A stretch of 64,000 nt of DNA from Halomonas sp. BDJS001 (GCF_026104355.1 NZ_CP110535.1:2542001-2606000), one strand, 5' to 3'; numbered from the stretch's first letter, positions 50,523-61,503 are shown. Notes: generated by a model not told the origin, from the letters alone. Numbers and translations are program-made.

Positions 50523-51375
50523 TTAACTAAATACTACTGTCTTATTGCCGTGCACCAGCACACGATCCTCTAAATGCCAACGCAAACCGCGGGCAAGCAC
50601 GGCTTTTTCGACATCACGACCAAAGCGCACCAAATCTGTCGGTGTGTGGCAGTGGCTAACGCGATGGATATCCTGTTCGATGATAGGGCCTGCGTCGAGT
50701 TCCTCGGTCACATAGTGGCAGGTAGCGCCAATCAGTTTAACGCCCCGCTGGTAAGCCTGGTGGTAGGGCTTAGCTCCGGCAAAAGAGGGCAAAAACTGTG
50801 GTGAATATTGATCACTCTTCCCGCATAGCGCGCGCACAGTTCGGGGGCAGAATCTGCATATAGCGTGCCAACACTACGCAGTCAGCGCGAGCACTGTCGA
50901 TTTCAGCCTGCACCCTGGCAAATGACACTTGCTTATTGTCAGGGTCGACAGGGACATGGTGGTAGGGAATGCCATACCACTCGGTCAGGGAACGCATATC
51001 GTCATGATTGGAGATAACGCCGACAATATCGCAATCCAACTCACCCGCTTGCCAGCGGTAAAGCAGATCGACCAGGCAGTGTGACTCTCGCGACACCATC
51101 AGCACCACACGGCGGCGGTGCTGGGTATCCACCAGTGACCACTGCATATTAAATTCGCTGGCTACTGGCGCAAACGCCTCGCGTAGCGCTTCCACCGACA
51201 TACCCACCGAATCCGCCAGAATTTCATAACGCATAAAAAAGCAGCCGGTTTCTAAATCGGAGTGCTGGCTGGCTTCGGTAATGGAGCCGCCCTGCTGGGC
51301 AATAAAGCTCGATACCCGTGCAACAATGCCCACGCGATCAGGACAGGAAACCACTAAGCGATAATAATGAGACAT
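50523..51375 (-). CDS. purU: Formyltetrahydrofolate deformylase (two one-base frameshifts)
   Basis: Releases formate from 10-formyl-THF to balance one-carbon pools. ATG at 51375 gives the ACT domain [17 protein letters not shown], then [11 protein letters not shown] and the formyltransferase core ending ILPP. One base is missing at about 50842 ([10 protein letters not shown] needs CCGGAAC) and a second in the A-run 50791-50795 (SFLPSF needs one more T). With both restored the protein reads [20 protein letters not shown] to a normal C-terminus ending NKTVVFS, about 284 residues. Two breaks in one gene strengthen the case for a sequence problem. Confidence 0.85.
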
Positions 51376-51521
51376 GTGAGCTACTCTTGACCTATTTCTG
51401 AGGTAATTATGACAAACCAGCGGCTTAGGCCTCATATTGTATCGGAAGGCCAAGGATGATTGTTAGCCGCCCCTGCCTTCCCGTATAGTTAAGTCACTAC
51501 TTTTTAGGTTTTTCATAACAG

Positions 51522-53219
51522 ATGCATTCATCACGCGTTCAAATTCGTCCCCGTCGTCGTCCACCACTGCGCCTTTTGCCGCTGGGGGGATGTGGTGAGA
51601 TTGGAATGAATCTAACGCTATACGGTTATGACGATCACTGGATAGCCGTGGACTGCGGCATGATGATTCGTCAGGATCTTCCCAACTCGCCGCTACAAGT
51701 GCCCAATCTCGACACACCGAAAGCACTGGGAATCGTACCCAAAGCCCTATTTATCACCCATGGCCATGAAGATCATATTGGAGCGGTAGCCTGGCTCTGG
51801 CCAATGTGGAACTGCCCTATTTATGCCACCCCGCTGGCGGCTGGGCTGTTGCGCCTGAAGTTTGCGGAACACCAGCTTAGCAGCGCGGCTATTCATGTCA
51901 TTGAACCTGGCGAGGCGCTAGAAAGTGGGCCCTTCACGCTGCGCTACTTGCTTTTAACCCACTCGATTCCCGAAAGCTGTGCGCTGGTAATGATGGCTGG
52001 CGGCTATCGTGTTTTACATACCGGCGACTGGAAGCTCGACCCTGAGCCTATCATCGGCACACCAATCAATGCGGCCCACCTCAAGGCGCTTGCGCCGATT
52101 GACCTGGTAGTGGGCGACTCTACTAACGCCCCCATGCCCGGCCACTCCGGCAGCGAGGGGGATGTGGCTCGGGCGCTGGCAAAAACACTGAGTCACTGCC
52201 AGGGCCGCGTGGTGGTCTCCTGCTTTGCCAGCAATCTTGCCCGTGTCTTAGCGATAGGACGCGCAGCCCATCAATGTGGCCGTCGCATTAGCTTAATGGG
52301 TCGCTCAATGGAGCGCATGGTCAGCGTTGCCCGGGGGCTCGGCTATATGGATGATTTACCGTCACTGGTGCCCAATCAAGACCTGGGGTATCTCCCCCCG
52401 GATGAAGTGGTGATTATCGCTACCGGCAGTCAGGGGGAGCCCCGCGCTGCGCTACAACGCCTAGCCCAGGGCCGTCACCCCTATGTTGACCTGCAGCCAG
52501 GCGACAACGTGATATTTTCGGCTAAAGCCATTCCTGGTAATGAACGCCCCATCGAGCAGCTTAAAAAGCGTTTGGCACAGTTGGGCGTCAACCTCTATGA
52601 CGAGGTCAACCACCCTGAATTGCACGCCACGGGGCATCCTGCCGAGGATGAACTGATAAAACTCTATCAGTGGGTCAGGCCCAAACACCTTATGCCGGTG
52701 CATGGCGAAGCACGCCATCAGCAGGCACATCAGGCCATTGCCAAGCGGTTGGGTATTAGCGCACCCCTGACGCCGATAAACGGCGATCTAATCAGTTTCG
52801 ATAGCCACGGGTTGAACTGCGAAGCGCGCTACCCCCAGCCCCCCTGCATTGTCAGTCAAAACAGCGTAGTGCCTCACCCTGGTTTGGAGGTGAACGATGC
52901 CAATAAGAAAGCCCGCCGCGGCAGCTTATACCTGGCACTGCCGGTGACGGCTACTGACACTGGATGGGCGCGCATTGGTCGTTTGATGCTGGATGCCTCG
53001 GGGGCCAGCCCGCTGGATGAAGATAGCTTTAGCGATTGGCTGGATGATCAGCTTGAAGAGATTGCTGCAGAGACGCTCGCCGACTTGCGACAGGCATTGC
53101 AGCCCCGCTTGGTTCACTGGCTCACGGAGCATATGCAGCACCTTCCCGATGTGCATCTACAGATTATGGCCGCCGAAATGCCAGACCCCATCATTCTGGA
53201 CAACGCCGCCAATCGTTAG
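51522..53219 (+). CDS. rnj: Ribonuclease J-type metallo-beta-lactamase nuclease
   Basis: RNA-processing enzyme with endonuclease and 5'-exonuclease activity. 565 residues: beta-lactamase domain with THGHEDHIGA near residue 78 (zinc ligands), HSIPESCALV and HTGDWKLDP, then the beta-CASP domain (SQGEPRAALQRLA, ...HPAEDELIKLYQWVRPKHLMPVHGEARH). The C-terminal 130 residues are less conserved. In gammaproteobacteria RNase J coexists with RNase E, whose regulator RraA is encoded at 38 kb. Start ATG lacks a strong ribosome site. Confidence 0.9.
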   Translation: MHSSRVQIRPRRRPPLRLLPLGGCGEIGMNLTLYGYDDHWIAVDCGMMIRQDLPNSPLQVPNLDTPKALGIVPKALFITHGHEDHIGAVAWLWPMWNCPIYATPLAAGLLRLKFAEHQLSSAAIHVIEPGEALESGPFTLRYLLLTHSIPESCALVMMAGGYRVLHTGDWKLDPEPIIGTPINAAHLKALAPIDLVVGDSTNAPMPGHSGSEGDVARALAKTLSHCQGRVVVSCFASNLARVLAIGRAAHQCGRRISLMGRSMERMVSVARGLGYMDDLPSLVPNQDLGYLPPDEVVIIATGSQGEPRAALQRLAQGRHPYVDLQPGDNVIFSAKAIPGNERPIEQLKKRLAQLGVNLYDEVNHPELHATGHPAEDELIKLYQWVRPKHLMPVHGEARHQQAHQAIAKRLGISAPLTPINGDLISFDSHGLNCEARYPQPPCIVSQNSVVPHPGLEVNDANKKARRGSLYLALPVTATDTGWARIGRLMLDASGASPLDEDSFSDWLDDQLEEIAAETLADLRQALQPRLVHWLTEHMQHLPDVHLQIMAAEMPDPIILDNAANR

Positions 53220-53290
53220 GAGGGTTGCTCACTCAGTGGGTCAAGGGTAGGTTTCCGCGGTGGAATAAGCCATCATTTCACAGAGCAGCA

Positions 53291-53764
53291 TCAACGCCAG
53301 CGCGCAGCATCTTGTTGATCAGAGTGGCGCTCTTTAACCCAGTATTCGCCCTGGGTAGAGTGCTCTTTCTTCCAGAAAGGCGCCTGGGTTTTAAGGAAAT
53401 CCATAATAAAATCGCAGGCTTCGAACGCCTCACGCCGGTGTGCACTAGCCACTAACACCCGCACAATCGGATCGCCCGGTTCCAGGTAGCCGACGCGATG
53501 AATAATCCGCACCGCCTGGAGCGACCAGCGTTGCCAGGCCTGTTCGCCAATCTCCTTCAGCGTGCGCTCGGTCATGCCCGGGTAGTGTTCCAGCGTTAAC
53601 GCTGTGACGTCCGGCGTTTCATTGAAATCACGCACGAGTCCGGTAAAACTTACCACTGCGCCAATATCGCTGCGCCCCGCCAAGGTATCCTCGTAGCCGT
53701 AGGCCATTGAGAACGGGGCTGCTTGAACCGCTACTGTAATATTTGGCTTAGTATCCACACTCAC
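53291..53764 (-). CDS. moaE: Molybdopterin synthase catalytic subunit MoaE
   Basis: Transfers sulfur from MoaD to precursor Z to make molybdopterin. 157 residues with [14 protein letters not shown] near the start, [14 protein letters not shown] and [13 protein letters not shown]; the catalytic Lys lies in PFWKKEH. A GTG start overlaps the stop of the moaC-moaD reading frame by four bases, giving mobB-moaC/D-moaE as one minus-strand unit. Confidence 0.93.
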   Translation of the reverse strand: MSVDTKPNITVAVQAAPFSMAYGYEDTLAGRSDIGAVVSFTGLVRDFNETPDVTALTLEHYPGMTERTLKEIGEQAWQRWSLQAVRIIHRVGYLEPGDPIVRVLVASAHRREAFEACDFIMDFLKTQAPFWKKEHSTQGEYWVKERHSDQQDAARWR

Positions 53765-54558
53765 CCCCCAGTCACCGGCGGGAAAAACGCCACTTCGTCA
53801 TCATCGGTCACTAACGCATCATCATTGGCCATCACCTGGTTAATCGCGCAAAGCGTGCGCTGGTCGGTGAGCTGTTTAAAGCGACTATCCTGCTCCGCCA
53901 GTGCGGCTTTTAATCCGCTAATGTCACGGCTGGCCAACTGATCAAGGCTCACAACCGCCTCGCTCTCGCCTACCCGCTCGCGCAGTTCGGCTAAAAACTT
54001 GACCCGCACGCAGGGTGAAGGGCAGCGTTCGCCCAAGCTGACTTCCCCGGCTACGCCATCGCCTGTCACTATTGGTGCTTGGGCGCTCATGCGCTGGTAG
54101 TCACCCCGCTGACCACCCTGCTTACTGTCGAGCTGAATGGCCTCAATACGCATACCTTTATCGACCGCTTTGCACATATCGTACAGCGTCAAACAAGCGA
54201 CCGAGACGGCGGTCAGGGCTTCCATTTCAACCCCGGTGCGGCCATTCAAACGACACAGCGAGGTCACGTGAACGCAGGATTCGGCCAAATCAATATCGAA
54301 TTCAACCGAGACCTTGGAGAGCGCCAGTGAGTGGCAGAGAGGGATCAGCTCATGGGTACGTTTGGCCGCCTGGATACCGGCGATACGTGCGGTGGCCAGC
54401 ACATCGCCCTTGGGCAATTCACCGTCGCTAAGTAATTTCAGCGTTTCCGGCTGCATCACAATGCGCCCCGAGGCGACTGCTTCGCGGCGGGTTTCCTGCT
54501 TATCGCCGACATCCACCATATTGGCTTCGCCACGGGTATTGAGGTGGGTAAGATGCAT
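53761..54558 (-). CDS. moaC: MoaC-MoaD fusion: cyclic pyranopterin synthase and molybdopterin synthase sulfur carrier
   Basis: One open frame of about 265 residues. Residues 1-155 are MoaC ([57 protein letters not shown]), which makes cPMP. After GGQRGDYQR and a linker of roughly 25 residues, MoaD follows from [15 protein letters not shown] to the end FFPPVTGG, whose C-terminal Gly-Gly carries the thiocarboxylate. MoaC and MoaD are normally separate; MoaD could instead start at an internal GTG. ATG 54558 is preferred as start, with AAGGA upstream. Fusion is visible in sequence, but a lost stop by base error cannot be excluded. Confidence 0.85.
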   Translation of the reverse strand: MHLTHLNTRGEANMVDVGDKQETRREAVASGRIVMQPETLKLLSDGELPKGDVLATARIAGIQAAKRTHELIPLCHSLALSKVSVEFDIDLAESCVHVTSLCRLNGRTGVEMEALTAVSVACLTLYDMCKAVDKGMRIEAIQLDSKQGGQRGDYQRMSAQAPIVTGDGVAGEVSLGERCPSPCVRVKFLAELRERVGESEAVVSLDQLASRDISGLKAALAEQDSRFKQLTDQRTLCAINQVMANDDALVTDDDEVAFFPPVTGG

Positions 54559-54562
54559 ATTG

Positions 54563-55141
54563 TCACCGTTCCTTTTTTGAAGCCCAAGCACTTGAAAATA
54601 TAGCGTCGTTTTTCGCGCTTACCCAACTGACTATCCAGCGCGCTATTGCTTCACTATCGTCTAGATCTAACTGGGCCACCGAAGCCGCCAGGTCGATAGG
54701 CGGTGGTGCACTGAGTGCGGCCGCCTCAACCCATCGGTCGGACAAAATAGCAGGATCACCAATCCCATCGCGGTATAACACCAGTTTAGGGATTGGCCAC
54801 GCTTTGAACCCTTCGACAATCAACAAATCGGGGTGGTGCGGCACCACCATGGCAATTAGCTCAGCTAAATCTGGCTCGTCCTGGCCGGGGGTTTCCTGCA
54901 TCAGCGCAAAGCGCTGACGGGAAGCCACCAGTACCGGTGCCGCACCTGCGCTGCGCAGTTTATAACTATCTTTGCCGGGCTGGTCGACATCAAATGAGTG
55001 GTGAGCATGCTTGATCACGGCGACTTTCAAGCCATACTCACCCAAGCGTGGCAGCAGCTTCTCTAACAGGGTCGTTTTTCCAGTGCCGCTCCAGGCAGCA
55101 ACCCCTAGAATGGGAAAGGGTGCGGTTAGTTCGTTTTCCAT
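54563..55141 (-). CDS. mobB: Molybdopterin-guanine dinucleotide biosynthesis GTPase MobB
   Basis: GTP-binding accessory protein that supports MobA in making the bis-MGD form of Moco. About 192 residues from ATG 55141. P-loop [17 protein letters not shown] near residue 16, the MobB segment [26 protein letters not shown] and a [15 protein letters not shown] switch region. It ends four bases before the moaC start region; mobA is not in the window. Confidence 0.9.
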   Translation of the reverse strand: MENELTAPFPILGVAAWSGTGKTTLLEKLLPRLGEYGLKVAVIKHAHHSFDVDQPGKDSYKLRSAGAAPVLVASRQRFALMQETPGQDEPDLAELIAMVVPHHPDLLIVEGFKAWPIPKLVLYRDGIGDPAILSDRWVEAAALSAPPPIDLAASVAQLDLDDSEAIARWIVSWVSAKNDAIFSSAWASKKER

Positions 55142-55213
55142 ACTGCCGAGACTCCCGATAATCACTAAACGCACTTTACAAGCAACGCGACGCTTACAAT
55201 GCCCGCGCTTAGC

Positions 55214-56445
55214 TTACTCGCCCTCTTGCTCGCGGGGTAATAGCCAGTTCAACGTAATACCCACCAAGGCGGCCAGACTAACGCCCTGCAGCGTAAACTG
55301 GCCACCGCCAAACTGCATGCCGCCGATACCAAACACCAGTATTAGCGACACCACGACCAGGTTGCGCGCTGCGGTCAACGACTGACCGGCGCGTACCAGG
55401 TGTTCATACCGACCACCGCGATAGAGCCAAACAGAAGCGTCATGATACCGCCCATTACCGGGCCGGGAATAGTCTGTAGCAGCGCGCCAAGCTTGGACAC
55501 AAATGCCAGCACAATGGCAATCATCGCCGCAACGACCATGTACTTGGGATTAAACGCCCGAGTGAGGGTTACCGCGCCGGTGACTTCCGAGTAAGTGGTA
55601 TTCGGCGGCCCACCAAATAGCGCTGCCACGCTGGTTGCCAAGCCGTCACCTAACAGGGTGCGATGTAGGCCAGGCTTTTCCAGGTAGTTTTTACGGGTCA
55701 CCGAACCAATCGCCACCATATCACCAATGTGTTCTACCGCTGGGGCTATCGCGACCGGAATCATAAATAGAATGGCCGCCCAATGAAAACTCGGAGCAGT
55801 GAAACTGGGTATCGATAGCCACGCTGCCTCCCGCACCGGTGTAAAGTCGACGACACCCATCAATAGCGCCAAGGCATAGCCGGTGACAATGCCGCCCATA
55901 ATCGGTACAAGGCGAAGTAGCCCACGACCAAATACGGCAAGCACCAGGGTTACCAGCAAGCTGGTCATTGATAAGAAAATCGCCGCGCCATAGCCGATGT
56001 TTTCACTGGTTTCACCGGTCGCCATGCTGACTGCCACCGGCGCCAGCGCCAGACCAATCACCATAATCACCGGCCCCACCACCACAGCGGGCAGCAAATG
56101 GTGCAGCCAGGCGGTGCCTTTTAAACGCACAGCCTGAGAGATCGCCACATAGACCAGCCCCGCCGCCATTAGCCCGCCCATGGTCGCCGAAACCCCAAAG
56201 CTCGCCACAGAGCCTTGAATAGGCGCTATAAAGGCAAACGATGAGGCCAAAAACACCGGCACGCTCTGCTTGGTCACCCCATGAAATACCAAGGTTCCCA
56301 CTCCCGCCGTGAACAGCGCAACACTTGGGTCGAGTCCTGTCAAAAGCGGCACTAACACCAAGGCGCCAAACGCCACAAATAGCATTTGTGCGCCGGTTAA
56401 TATGACTTTTGGCCACGACTCAGCCTGACTGGCAGCTTCACGCAT
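55214..56445 (-). CDS. uraA: Uracil permease (one-base frameshift)
   Basis: NCS2-family uracil:H+ symporter. 12 to 14 hydrophobic helices; the substrate-site segments AIAPAVEHIGDMVAIGS (helix 8 Glu) and NTTYSEVTGAVTLTR (helix 10 Glu) are clear. As read, it stops after GMNTWYAPVSR. Restoring one C near 55400 (ACCCTGG) gives GMNTLVRAGQSLTAARNLVVV through to a stop at 55214, about 410 residues, normal. It lies downstream of upp beyond an attenuator-like hairpin, as in upp-uraA operons. Confidence 0.9.
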
Positions 56446-56482
56446 AAGTGAATTCCTAGTGATTATTGGATTTTAGGTGTGC

Positions 56483-56515
56483 AAAAAAATGCCCCTGACG
56501 CTAGGCGTAAGGGGC
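56483..56515 (-). terminator. Terminator or attenuator between upp and uraA
   Basis: GCCCCT and AGGGGC pair around a 13-base loop; in the minus sense seven T follow. It lies 18 bases after the upp stop and 38 before the uraA ATG. It may reduce uraA transcription relative to upp. Confidence 0.8.
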
Positions 56516-56532
56516 AATTTCAGAAACGATGC

Positions 56533-57162
56533 TTAGCGCGTTCCGAAAATCTTGTCGCCAGCGTCGCCCAAACCAGGGACGATGTAGCCATTCTCATCGA
56601 GGCGGTCATCGACGGAGGCGGTGTAGATTTCAATATCGGGGTAAGCGTCCTGCACCCGTTTGATACCCTCAGGGGCCGCAACGAGCACGATCACCTTCAT
56701 ATGCTCACAGCCTCGCTCACGCAGCATGTCCAGCGTGGCCACCATCGAGCCGCCAGTAGCCAGCATGGGGTCGATAACGATGGCCATGCGCTCTTCGATA
56801 TCATTGGCAAACTTGGCGAAATAAGGCACCGGTTGAAGCGTCTCTTCATCGCGATAAAGACCGACAACGCTTACCCGCGCACTGGGGATTAGATCTGTAA
56901 CGCCCTCCAGCATGCCAAGCCCTGCGCGCAGAATCGGCACAACGGTAACTTTCTTACCTTTTAACCGACGCGTAGCAATCGGTTCACCGTTCCATCCCTG
57001 GATTTCATGATCTTCGAGCTCCAGACCCTTGGTTGCTTCATAGGTCAACAGCTTGGCAACTTCACCTGCCAGTTCACGAAAGCTCTTAGTGCTCAGGTCA
57101 ACTTCGCGCATCAGACCCAGCTTATGTTGTACAAGCGGATGGTTAATGGCGTAAACACTCAT
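56533..57162 (-). CDS. upp: Uracil phosphoribosyltransferase
   Basis: Converts uracil and PRPP to UMP. 209 residues with [12 protein letters not shown], the PRPP segment [19 protein letters not shown] near residue 130 and the [18 protein letters not shown]-terminal uracil-binding sequence. Length normal. First gene of a upp-uraA unit; it is 95 bases from ung on the same strand. Confidence 0.96.
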   Translation of the reverse strand: MSVYAINHPLVQHKLGLMREVDLSTKSFRELAGEVAKLLTYEATKGLELEDHEIQGWNGEPIATRRLKGKKVTVVPILRAGLGMLEGVTDLIPSARVSVVGLYRDEETLQPVPYFAKFANDIEERMAIVIDPMLATGGSMVATLDMLRERGCEHMKVIVLVAAPEGIKRVQDAYPDIEIYTASVDDRLDENGYIVPGLGDAGDKIFGTR

Positions 57163-57257
57163 GGGACTTCCTCACTGCAGGGGATTCAGAATGACAACCA
57201 GAGCTGCATCAGCTAGGCGCAAAATTGCGCGTATTCTACCCGCAACCACTTGCAAGG

Positions 57258-57944
57258 TTAAGGGGTTTCAGGCAATTGCCACTCGATGGGGTCTCGTCCT
57301 TGCGCTTGTAGAAATTGATTGGCTTGGGAAAAATGCCGGGTACCAAAAAAGCCCCGATGCGCAGAGAGCGGTGATGGATGCGGGGCTTCCAGTATTAAAT
57401 GGCGCCTCTGGTCGATTAACGCCTTCTTCTGGCGCGCATGACTGCCCCACAGCAGAAATACACACGGCGGCGCGTGCTGGCTGACGGTTTCAATCGCGCG
57501 GTCAGTGAAGGGCTCCCACCCTTTACCGCGGTGCGAGGCCGCATTGCCCTGCTCCACGGTAAGCGAGGTATTTAACAACAGTACGCCCTGCCTCGCCCAT
57601 GCTTCCAGATGGCCATGGCGCACGGGGGTAAAACCGACATCGCTGGCCAGCTCTTTATAGATATTGACTAGCGACGGCGGCACCGGGACGCCGGGTTGCA
57701 CGGAAAAACATAAGCCATGAGCCTGATTAGGGCCGTGGTAGGGATCCTGGCCTAAAATAACCACCTTCACTTCGCTCAACGGGGTCAGCTCAAAGGCGCG
57801 AAACCAGTGTGAGGAGTGGGGATAAATAATTTTTTTGGCCGCTTTTTGCTCAGCCAAGAACGCTTTTAGCCCCAGCATGTAGTCAGCCTGAAATTCATTA
57901 CCCAGCCACTGATTCCAGTCGTCGGGAAGCGGATTAGCCATCAC
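57258..57944 (-). CDS. ung: Uracil-DNA glycosylase
   Basis: Removes uracil from DNA in base excision repair. 228 residues with the water-activating motif [21 protein letters not shown] near residue 62, the NTSLTVE strand and the DNA-intercalation loop [16 protein letters not shown] near 190. Length normal. Its start codon shares one base with the end of the upstream gpt gene on the same strand. Confidence 0.96.
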   Translation of the reverse strand: MMANPLPDDWNQWLGNEFQADYMLGLKAFLAEQKAAKKIIYPHSSHWFRAFELTPLSEVKVVILGQDPYHGPNQAHGLCFSVQPGVPVPPSLVNIYKELASDVGFTPVRHGHLEAWARQGVLLLNTSLTVEQGNAASHRGKGWEPFTDRAIETVSQHAPPCVFLLWGSHARQKKALIDQRRHLILEAPHPSPLSAHRGFFGTRHFSQANQFLQAQGRDPIEWQLPETP

Positions 57945-58423
57945 TACCTCTTCATCTGATCGACAAGCGGTTCAACATAGGCAACGCCCATATCCCATGG
58001 GAACTGGATCCAGCACTGCTGAGCCACTTCGGTTAGGTATTGATCCACCAGCGGGCGACCATCCGGCTTGGCGTAGATAGTCACAAAGTGAGCTTTCGGC
58101 AGCATTTTGCGAACTGCCCGCGCCGTTTTTCCGGTATCCACCAAGTCATCGACCAACAACCAGCCTTCACCATCATGATCGACGCCCTTCATGATATCCA
58201 GGCCGCCTTGATCCATGTGGTCGTAGCTTTTAATGCATACGGTATCGATCAGCCGGATATTAAGCTCCCGGGCAATCAACGCGGCAGGAATTAACCCGCC
58301 GCGGGTAATCGCTACGATGCCTTTAAAGTCACGCTCGATCATCTGGTGACAAAGCGTACGCACGTCACGGTGCAGTTGATCCCAGGAGACAGTGAAGTGT
58401 TGGTGATAGCGATCGCTGCTCAT
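57944..58423 (-). CDS. gpt: Xanthine-guanine phosphoribosyltransferase
   Basis: Salvages xanthine and guanine, membrane-associated in E. coli. 159 residues, close to E. coli Gpt, with [30 protein letters not shown] and PRPP motif [17 protein letters not shown] near residue 88; [12 protein letters not shown] near the end. It sits between apt and ung in a nucleobase-salvage row on the minus strand. Confidence 0.93.
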   Translation of the reverse strand: MSSDRYHQHFTVSWDQLHRDVRTLCHQMIERDFKGIVAITRGGLIPAALIARELNIRLIDTVCIKSYDHMDQGGLDIMKGVDHDGEGWLLVDDLVDTGKTARAVRKMLPKAHFVTIYAKPDGRPLVDQYLTEVAQQCWIQFPWDMGVAYVEPLVDQMKR

Positions 58424-58429
58424 GGGGAT

Positions 58430-58975
58430 TTACTCGTCTTCGTTGAAAGAACAAACTGCGAATACGCTATAACCAGCATCGCGAATTTTCTGCGAACCAC
58501 CCAGTTCGGGCAGATCAATAATGGTGGCGGTCTCCACCACATGGCCACCGCTACGCTGAATGAGGTTGGCCGCTGCCAGCATGGTGCCACCGGTGGCAAT
58601 CAGGTCATCCATCAGCAGAATACGATCGCCCGTTTGGAAGGCATCGGAATGCAGCTCCACTTCAGAATGACCGTACTCCAGGGTGTAGGTCTCGCTGATG
58701 GTTTTGAAGGGCAGCTTACCCTTCTTGCGCACCGGTACAAAGCTGCAGCCCAACTCATAAGCGAGCGGTGCGCCAATAATAAAACCACGCGCATCGATGG
58801 CTGCAATGGCATCCAGGTTCATCTCCTGATAGCGGTGTACGAAGCTATCGATCAGCTTGCGGAAGGCAGCGCTATTTTGCAGCAACGGGGTGATGTCGCG
58901 AAAATTCACGCCCTGCTCAGGCCAATCGGGAACCGTGCGAATAACGGACTTAATGTAGTCGCCGTAGATGCTCAT
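58430..58975 (-). CDS. apt: Adenine phosphoribosyltransferase
   Basis: Adenine plus PRPP to AMP. About 181 residues from ATG 58975 ([21 protein letters not shown]), with [29 protein letters not shown] and PRPP segment [18 protein letters not shown] near residue 125. Competes for adenine with the deaminase encoded at 8.7 kb. gpt follows six bases later and the permease lies 41 bases upstream on the same strand. Confidence 0.95.
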   Translation of the reverse strand: MSIYGDYIKSVIRTVPDWPEQGVNFRDITPLLQNSAAFRKLIDSFVHRYQEMNLDAIAAIDARGFIIGAPLAYELGCSFVPVRKKGKLPFKTISETYTLEYGHSEVELHSDAFQTGDRILLMDDLIATGGTMLAAANLIQRSGGHVVETATIIDLPELGGSQKIRDAGYSVFAVCSFNEDE

Positions 58976-59016
58976 CGCGTCTCTCATTGAGTAATAAAAA
59001 AAGTGATAAGGGCCAG

Positions 59017-60315
59017 TTACCCTAGGAACAGGAATCTCGCCGCAAACAGCAGCGCTAAAATAATCACCGCCGGATTCAGATCGCTAAAGCGGCCCGACAG
59101 CGCTTTGATCGCCACGTAGCTAATAAAGCCTAGCGCGATGCCTTCGGCAATCGAGAACGTCAGCGGCATCGCCAGCGCAGCAATCAGCACCGGCGCAGCA
59201 TCGGTGGGGTCTTCCCAATTCGCGTGGGCCAAGCTACCCGCCATCAGTACAGCCACATAGAGCAGCGCACCTGCGGTAGCGTAAGCCGGAATCGAGCCCG
59301 CCAGTGGTGCGAAGAACAGGCTGATCAGGAACAAAACACCGACGACTACCGCCGTTAAACCAGTGCGCCCCCCCGAGACGATACCCGCCGTCGATTCAAT
59401 GTAGCTCGTCGTGGTGGAAGTACCCAAGGCAGCGCCCGCCATTGAGGCAGTGCTATCGGCCATCATGGCGCGGCCAATGCGCGGCAACTTGCCGTCTTTG
59501 TCTAGCAGTTTGCCGCGATGCGCGACACCGATCAGCGTACCCGAGGTATCGAATAGATCCACAAACAGGAAGGCAAAGATCACGCTTAGCATCGCCACGT
59601 CTAACGCGCCCATCAAATCCATGGCCATAAAGGTAGGTGCAATGGAGGGCGGCATCGACATTAGCCCACCGTACTCGTTATGGCCAAGTACCATCGCCGC
59701 AACGGTCACGCCCAAGATACCAATCATCACTGCACCGGTAACCTTGAGGTATGCCAGCGCGGTAATCACAAAAAAGCCCAGCAGTGCATAAATAGCTGGC
59801 GGCTGTGCAAGGTCGCCCAGGGCAACAAAGGTCGCCGGGTTGGCAACCACAATACCGGCATTCTTAAGCGCAATCATCGCCAGGAAAAGTCCAATACCCG
59901 CGGCTATCCCCAAGCGTAATGTCATTGGAATGGAGTTAATGATCCACTCGCGAATTTTAAAAATGCTTAATAAAAAGAAAGTTAAACCGGAGAAGAAGAC
60001 TGCCCCCAACGCAGCCTCCCAGGTATAACCCATCCCCAGCACGACGCCATAGGTGAAGAAGGCGTTCAAACCCATGCCTGGCGCCTGGGCAATAGGGTAA
60101 TTGGCCCACAGACCCATGACGAAACAACCAATCGCCGCCGCCAGGCAAGTCGCTACGAACACCGCGCCGTAGTCCATCCCCGCTTCCGAAAGGATGCTCG
60201 GGTTGACAAAAATAATGTAGGCCATCGTCAGGAAGGTGGTGATCCCGGCGATAACTTCTGTTTTCACGTTGGTTTTTTGCTCGGAGAGCTTGAAATAGTT
60301 ATCCAGAAGTTTCAT
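59017..60315 (-). CDS. NCS2 purine permease, AzgA family (adenine/guanine/hypoxanthine)
   Basis: 432 residues with about 12 to 14 hydrophobic helices. The AzgA family features are the N-terminal [34 protein letters not shown] near residue 80, [17 protein letters not shown] near 250 and [24 protein letters not shown] near 295. Members carry purines with protons; adenine is plausible given apt and gpt directly downstream. No purine riboswitch is apparent in the 208 bases upstream. Confidence 0.9.
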   Translation of the reverse strand: MKLLDNYFKLSEQKTNVKTEVIAGITTFLTMAYIIFVNPSILSEAGMDYGAVFVATCLAAAIGCFVMGLWANYPIAQAPGMGLNAFFTYGVVLGMGYTWEAALGAVFFSGLTFFLLSIFKIREWIINSIPMTLRLGIAAGIGLFLAMIALKNAGIVVANPATFVALGDLAQPPAIYALLGFFVITALAYLKVTGAVMIGILGVTVAAMVLGHNEYGGLMSMPPSIAPTFMAMDLMGALDVAMLSVIFAFLFVDLFDTSGTLIGVAHRGKLLDKDGKLPRIGRAMMADSTASMAGAALGTSTTTSYIESTAGIVSGGRTGLTAVVVGVLFLISLFFAPLAGSIPAYATAGALLYVAVLMAGSLAHANWEDPTDAAPVLIAALAMPLTFSIAEGIALGFISYVAIKALSGRFSDLNPAVIILALLFAARFLFLG

Positions 60316-60523
60316 GAAGTTTGTTGTCCTTAGCGCTAACGTCGCATGACGTGTATACGTTCTGGTGCTGAGAAAAGCCGCACATACTACCGAAACGCTC
60401 GCCTTGATGCGAGCGGCTCAGCATGGCGACCAATGTCGGCGGAAACCGCTCCGCTGCCGAATACCAAGCAATCTTCAGGCCATGATCTAACCGATCGGTC
60501 AGCCCAACAACCAATAAACACCA

Positions 60524-61150
60524 TTACCGCCGCTGTTGCGACAATACACGCTCAACGGTTTCAACGATTACCTGGGTTTGCGGATCAATTTCGATATTGA
60601 CCTGATCTCCCGGTGCCCTATCCTGAAGCGTGGTGCGCGACAGCGTCTCAGGAATTAAATTGACGCTAAACTCCACAGCGCCCCTCTCCGCGTGGCGTAC
60701 ATCGCCAATGGTCAAGCTAATACCGTCCACCCCGATATAGCCCTTTTCAAACACGAAACGGCCCAGTCTTTCCGGCAGTGAAAACCACAGCCGACGGTTA
60801 TTAGGCGCCTCTTCAATGGCCACGACTTCAGCCATGGAAATAATGTGGCCCGACATGGAATGCCCACCAATTTCATCTCCAAAGCGCGCAGCGCGCTCAA
60901 TATTGACGCATTGCCCTGGAGTAATTGCACCAAGATTAGTCAATCGCAGCGTTTCACGCATCAAATCAAAACTAACGTTATCGCCCTCAATCGCCGTCAC
61001 CGTTAAACAGACACCGTTATGGGCGACGGATGCGCCGATCTCAAGCCCCTTGCGCATTGAAGGGGACATTTCCACCACATGCACGCGAAAATCATCCAGC
61101 TCACGCACCGCCACTACCCTGGCCACTCCTTGCACAATGCCAGTAAACAT
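60524..61150 (-). CDS. ribE: Riboflavin synthase alpha subunit
   Basis: Dismutates two 6,7-dimethyl-8-ribityllumazine to riboflavin. 208 residues in two homologous lumazine-binding halves. The N-terminal MFTGIVQG, the VAHNGVCLTV segment with the catalytic-site Cys/Ser region, and IGGHSMSGHI open the second half, which has VDGISLTI. The gene stands alone; no FMN riboswitch is visible upstream in the 600-base gap. Confidence 0.94.
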   Translation of the reverse strand: MFTGIVQGVARVVAVRELDDFRVHVVEMSPSMRKGLEIGASVAHNGVCLTVTAIEGDNVSFDLMRETLRLTNLGAITPGQCVNIERAARFGDEIGGHSMSGHIISMAEVVAIEEAPNNRRLWFSLPERLGRFVFEKGYIGVDGISLTIGDVRHAERGAVEFSVNLIPETLSRTTLQDRAPGDQVNIEIDPQTQVIVETVERVLSQQRR

Positions 61151-61474
61151 AAGGCTGTTCTCTCCTAATGCAGTGAAAAACGTATAGTAAAAATAAAGTC
61201 GTCAAGAATGAGCAGTAAGAAGCATTGAGCCGTCAAAGTGCCAAGTCATTGGCGCAAGCTTACTACTGCTGCCCGAGGTTTGTGCACCGCGTTGTTGGTT
61301 TTTCACTGCCCCATTCTACGCCATTCACATTCCTGTGGCTGTTAAGCGGGAGGTGTTTTCATCCAGTGAAAGGCTGTTTAAGCACTACCAACAGAACTTA
61401 AAACCACACCATTCATAAATATTAGAAAATAATGCCACTTCACAAGGTAAAAACATAAAATACGACGGCCAAAA
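61151..61474. other. Intergenic region between ribE and the small-RNA unit
   Basis: AT-rich, with several short hairpins and no coding features. The right part (61400-61470) is A/T-rich directly upstream of a near-consensus promoter and could work as an UP element. Confidence 0.6.
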
Positions 61475-61503
61475 TTGACAAGACAGCTATCCAACCCTAA
61501 AAT
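61475..61503 (+). promoter_or_regulatory. Near-consensus sigma-70 promoter upstream of metNIQ
   Basis: TTGACA at 61475-61480 and TAAAAT at 61498-61503 with exactly 17 bases between. Transcription would begin near 61510, about 265 bases before the metN start. Confidence 0.75.

Noticed and set aside
60316..60523. Purine riboswitch upstream of the AzgA-type permease
   Set aside because: No recognisable purine aptamer core on the minus strand; only short unconserved hairpins.
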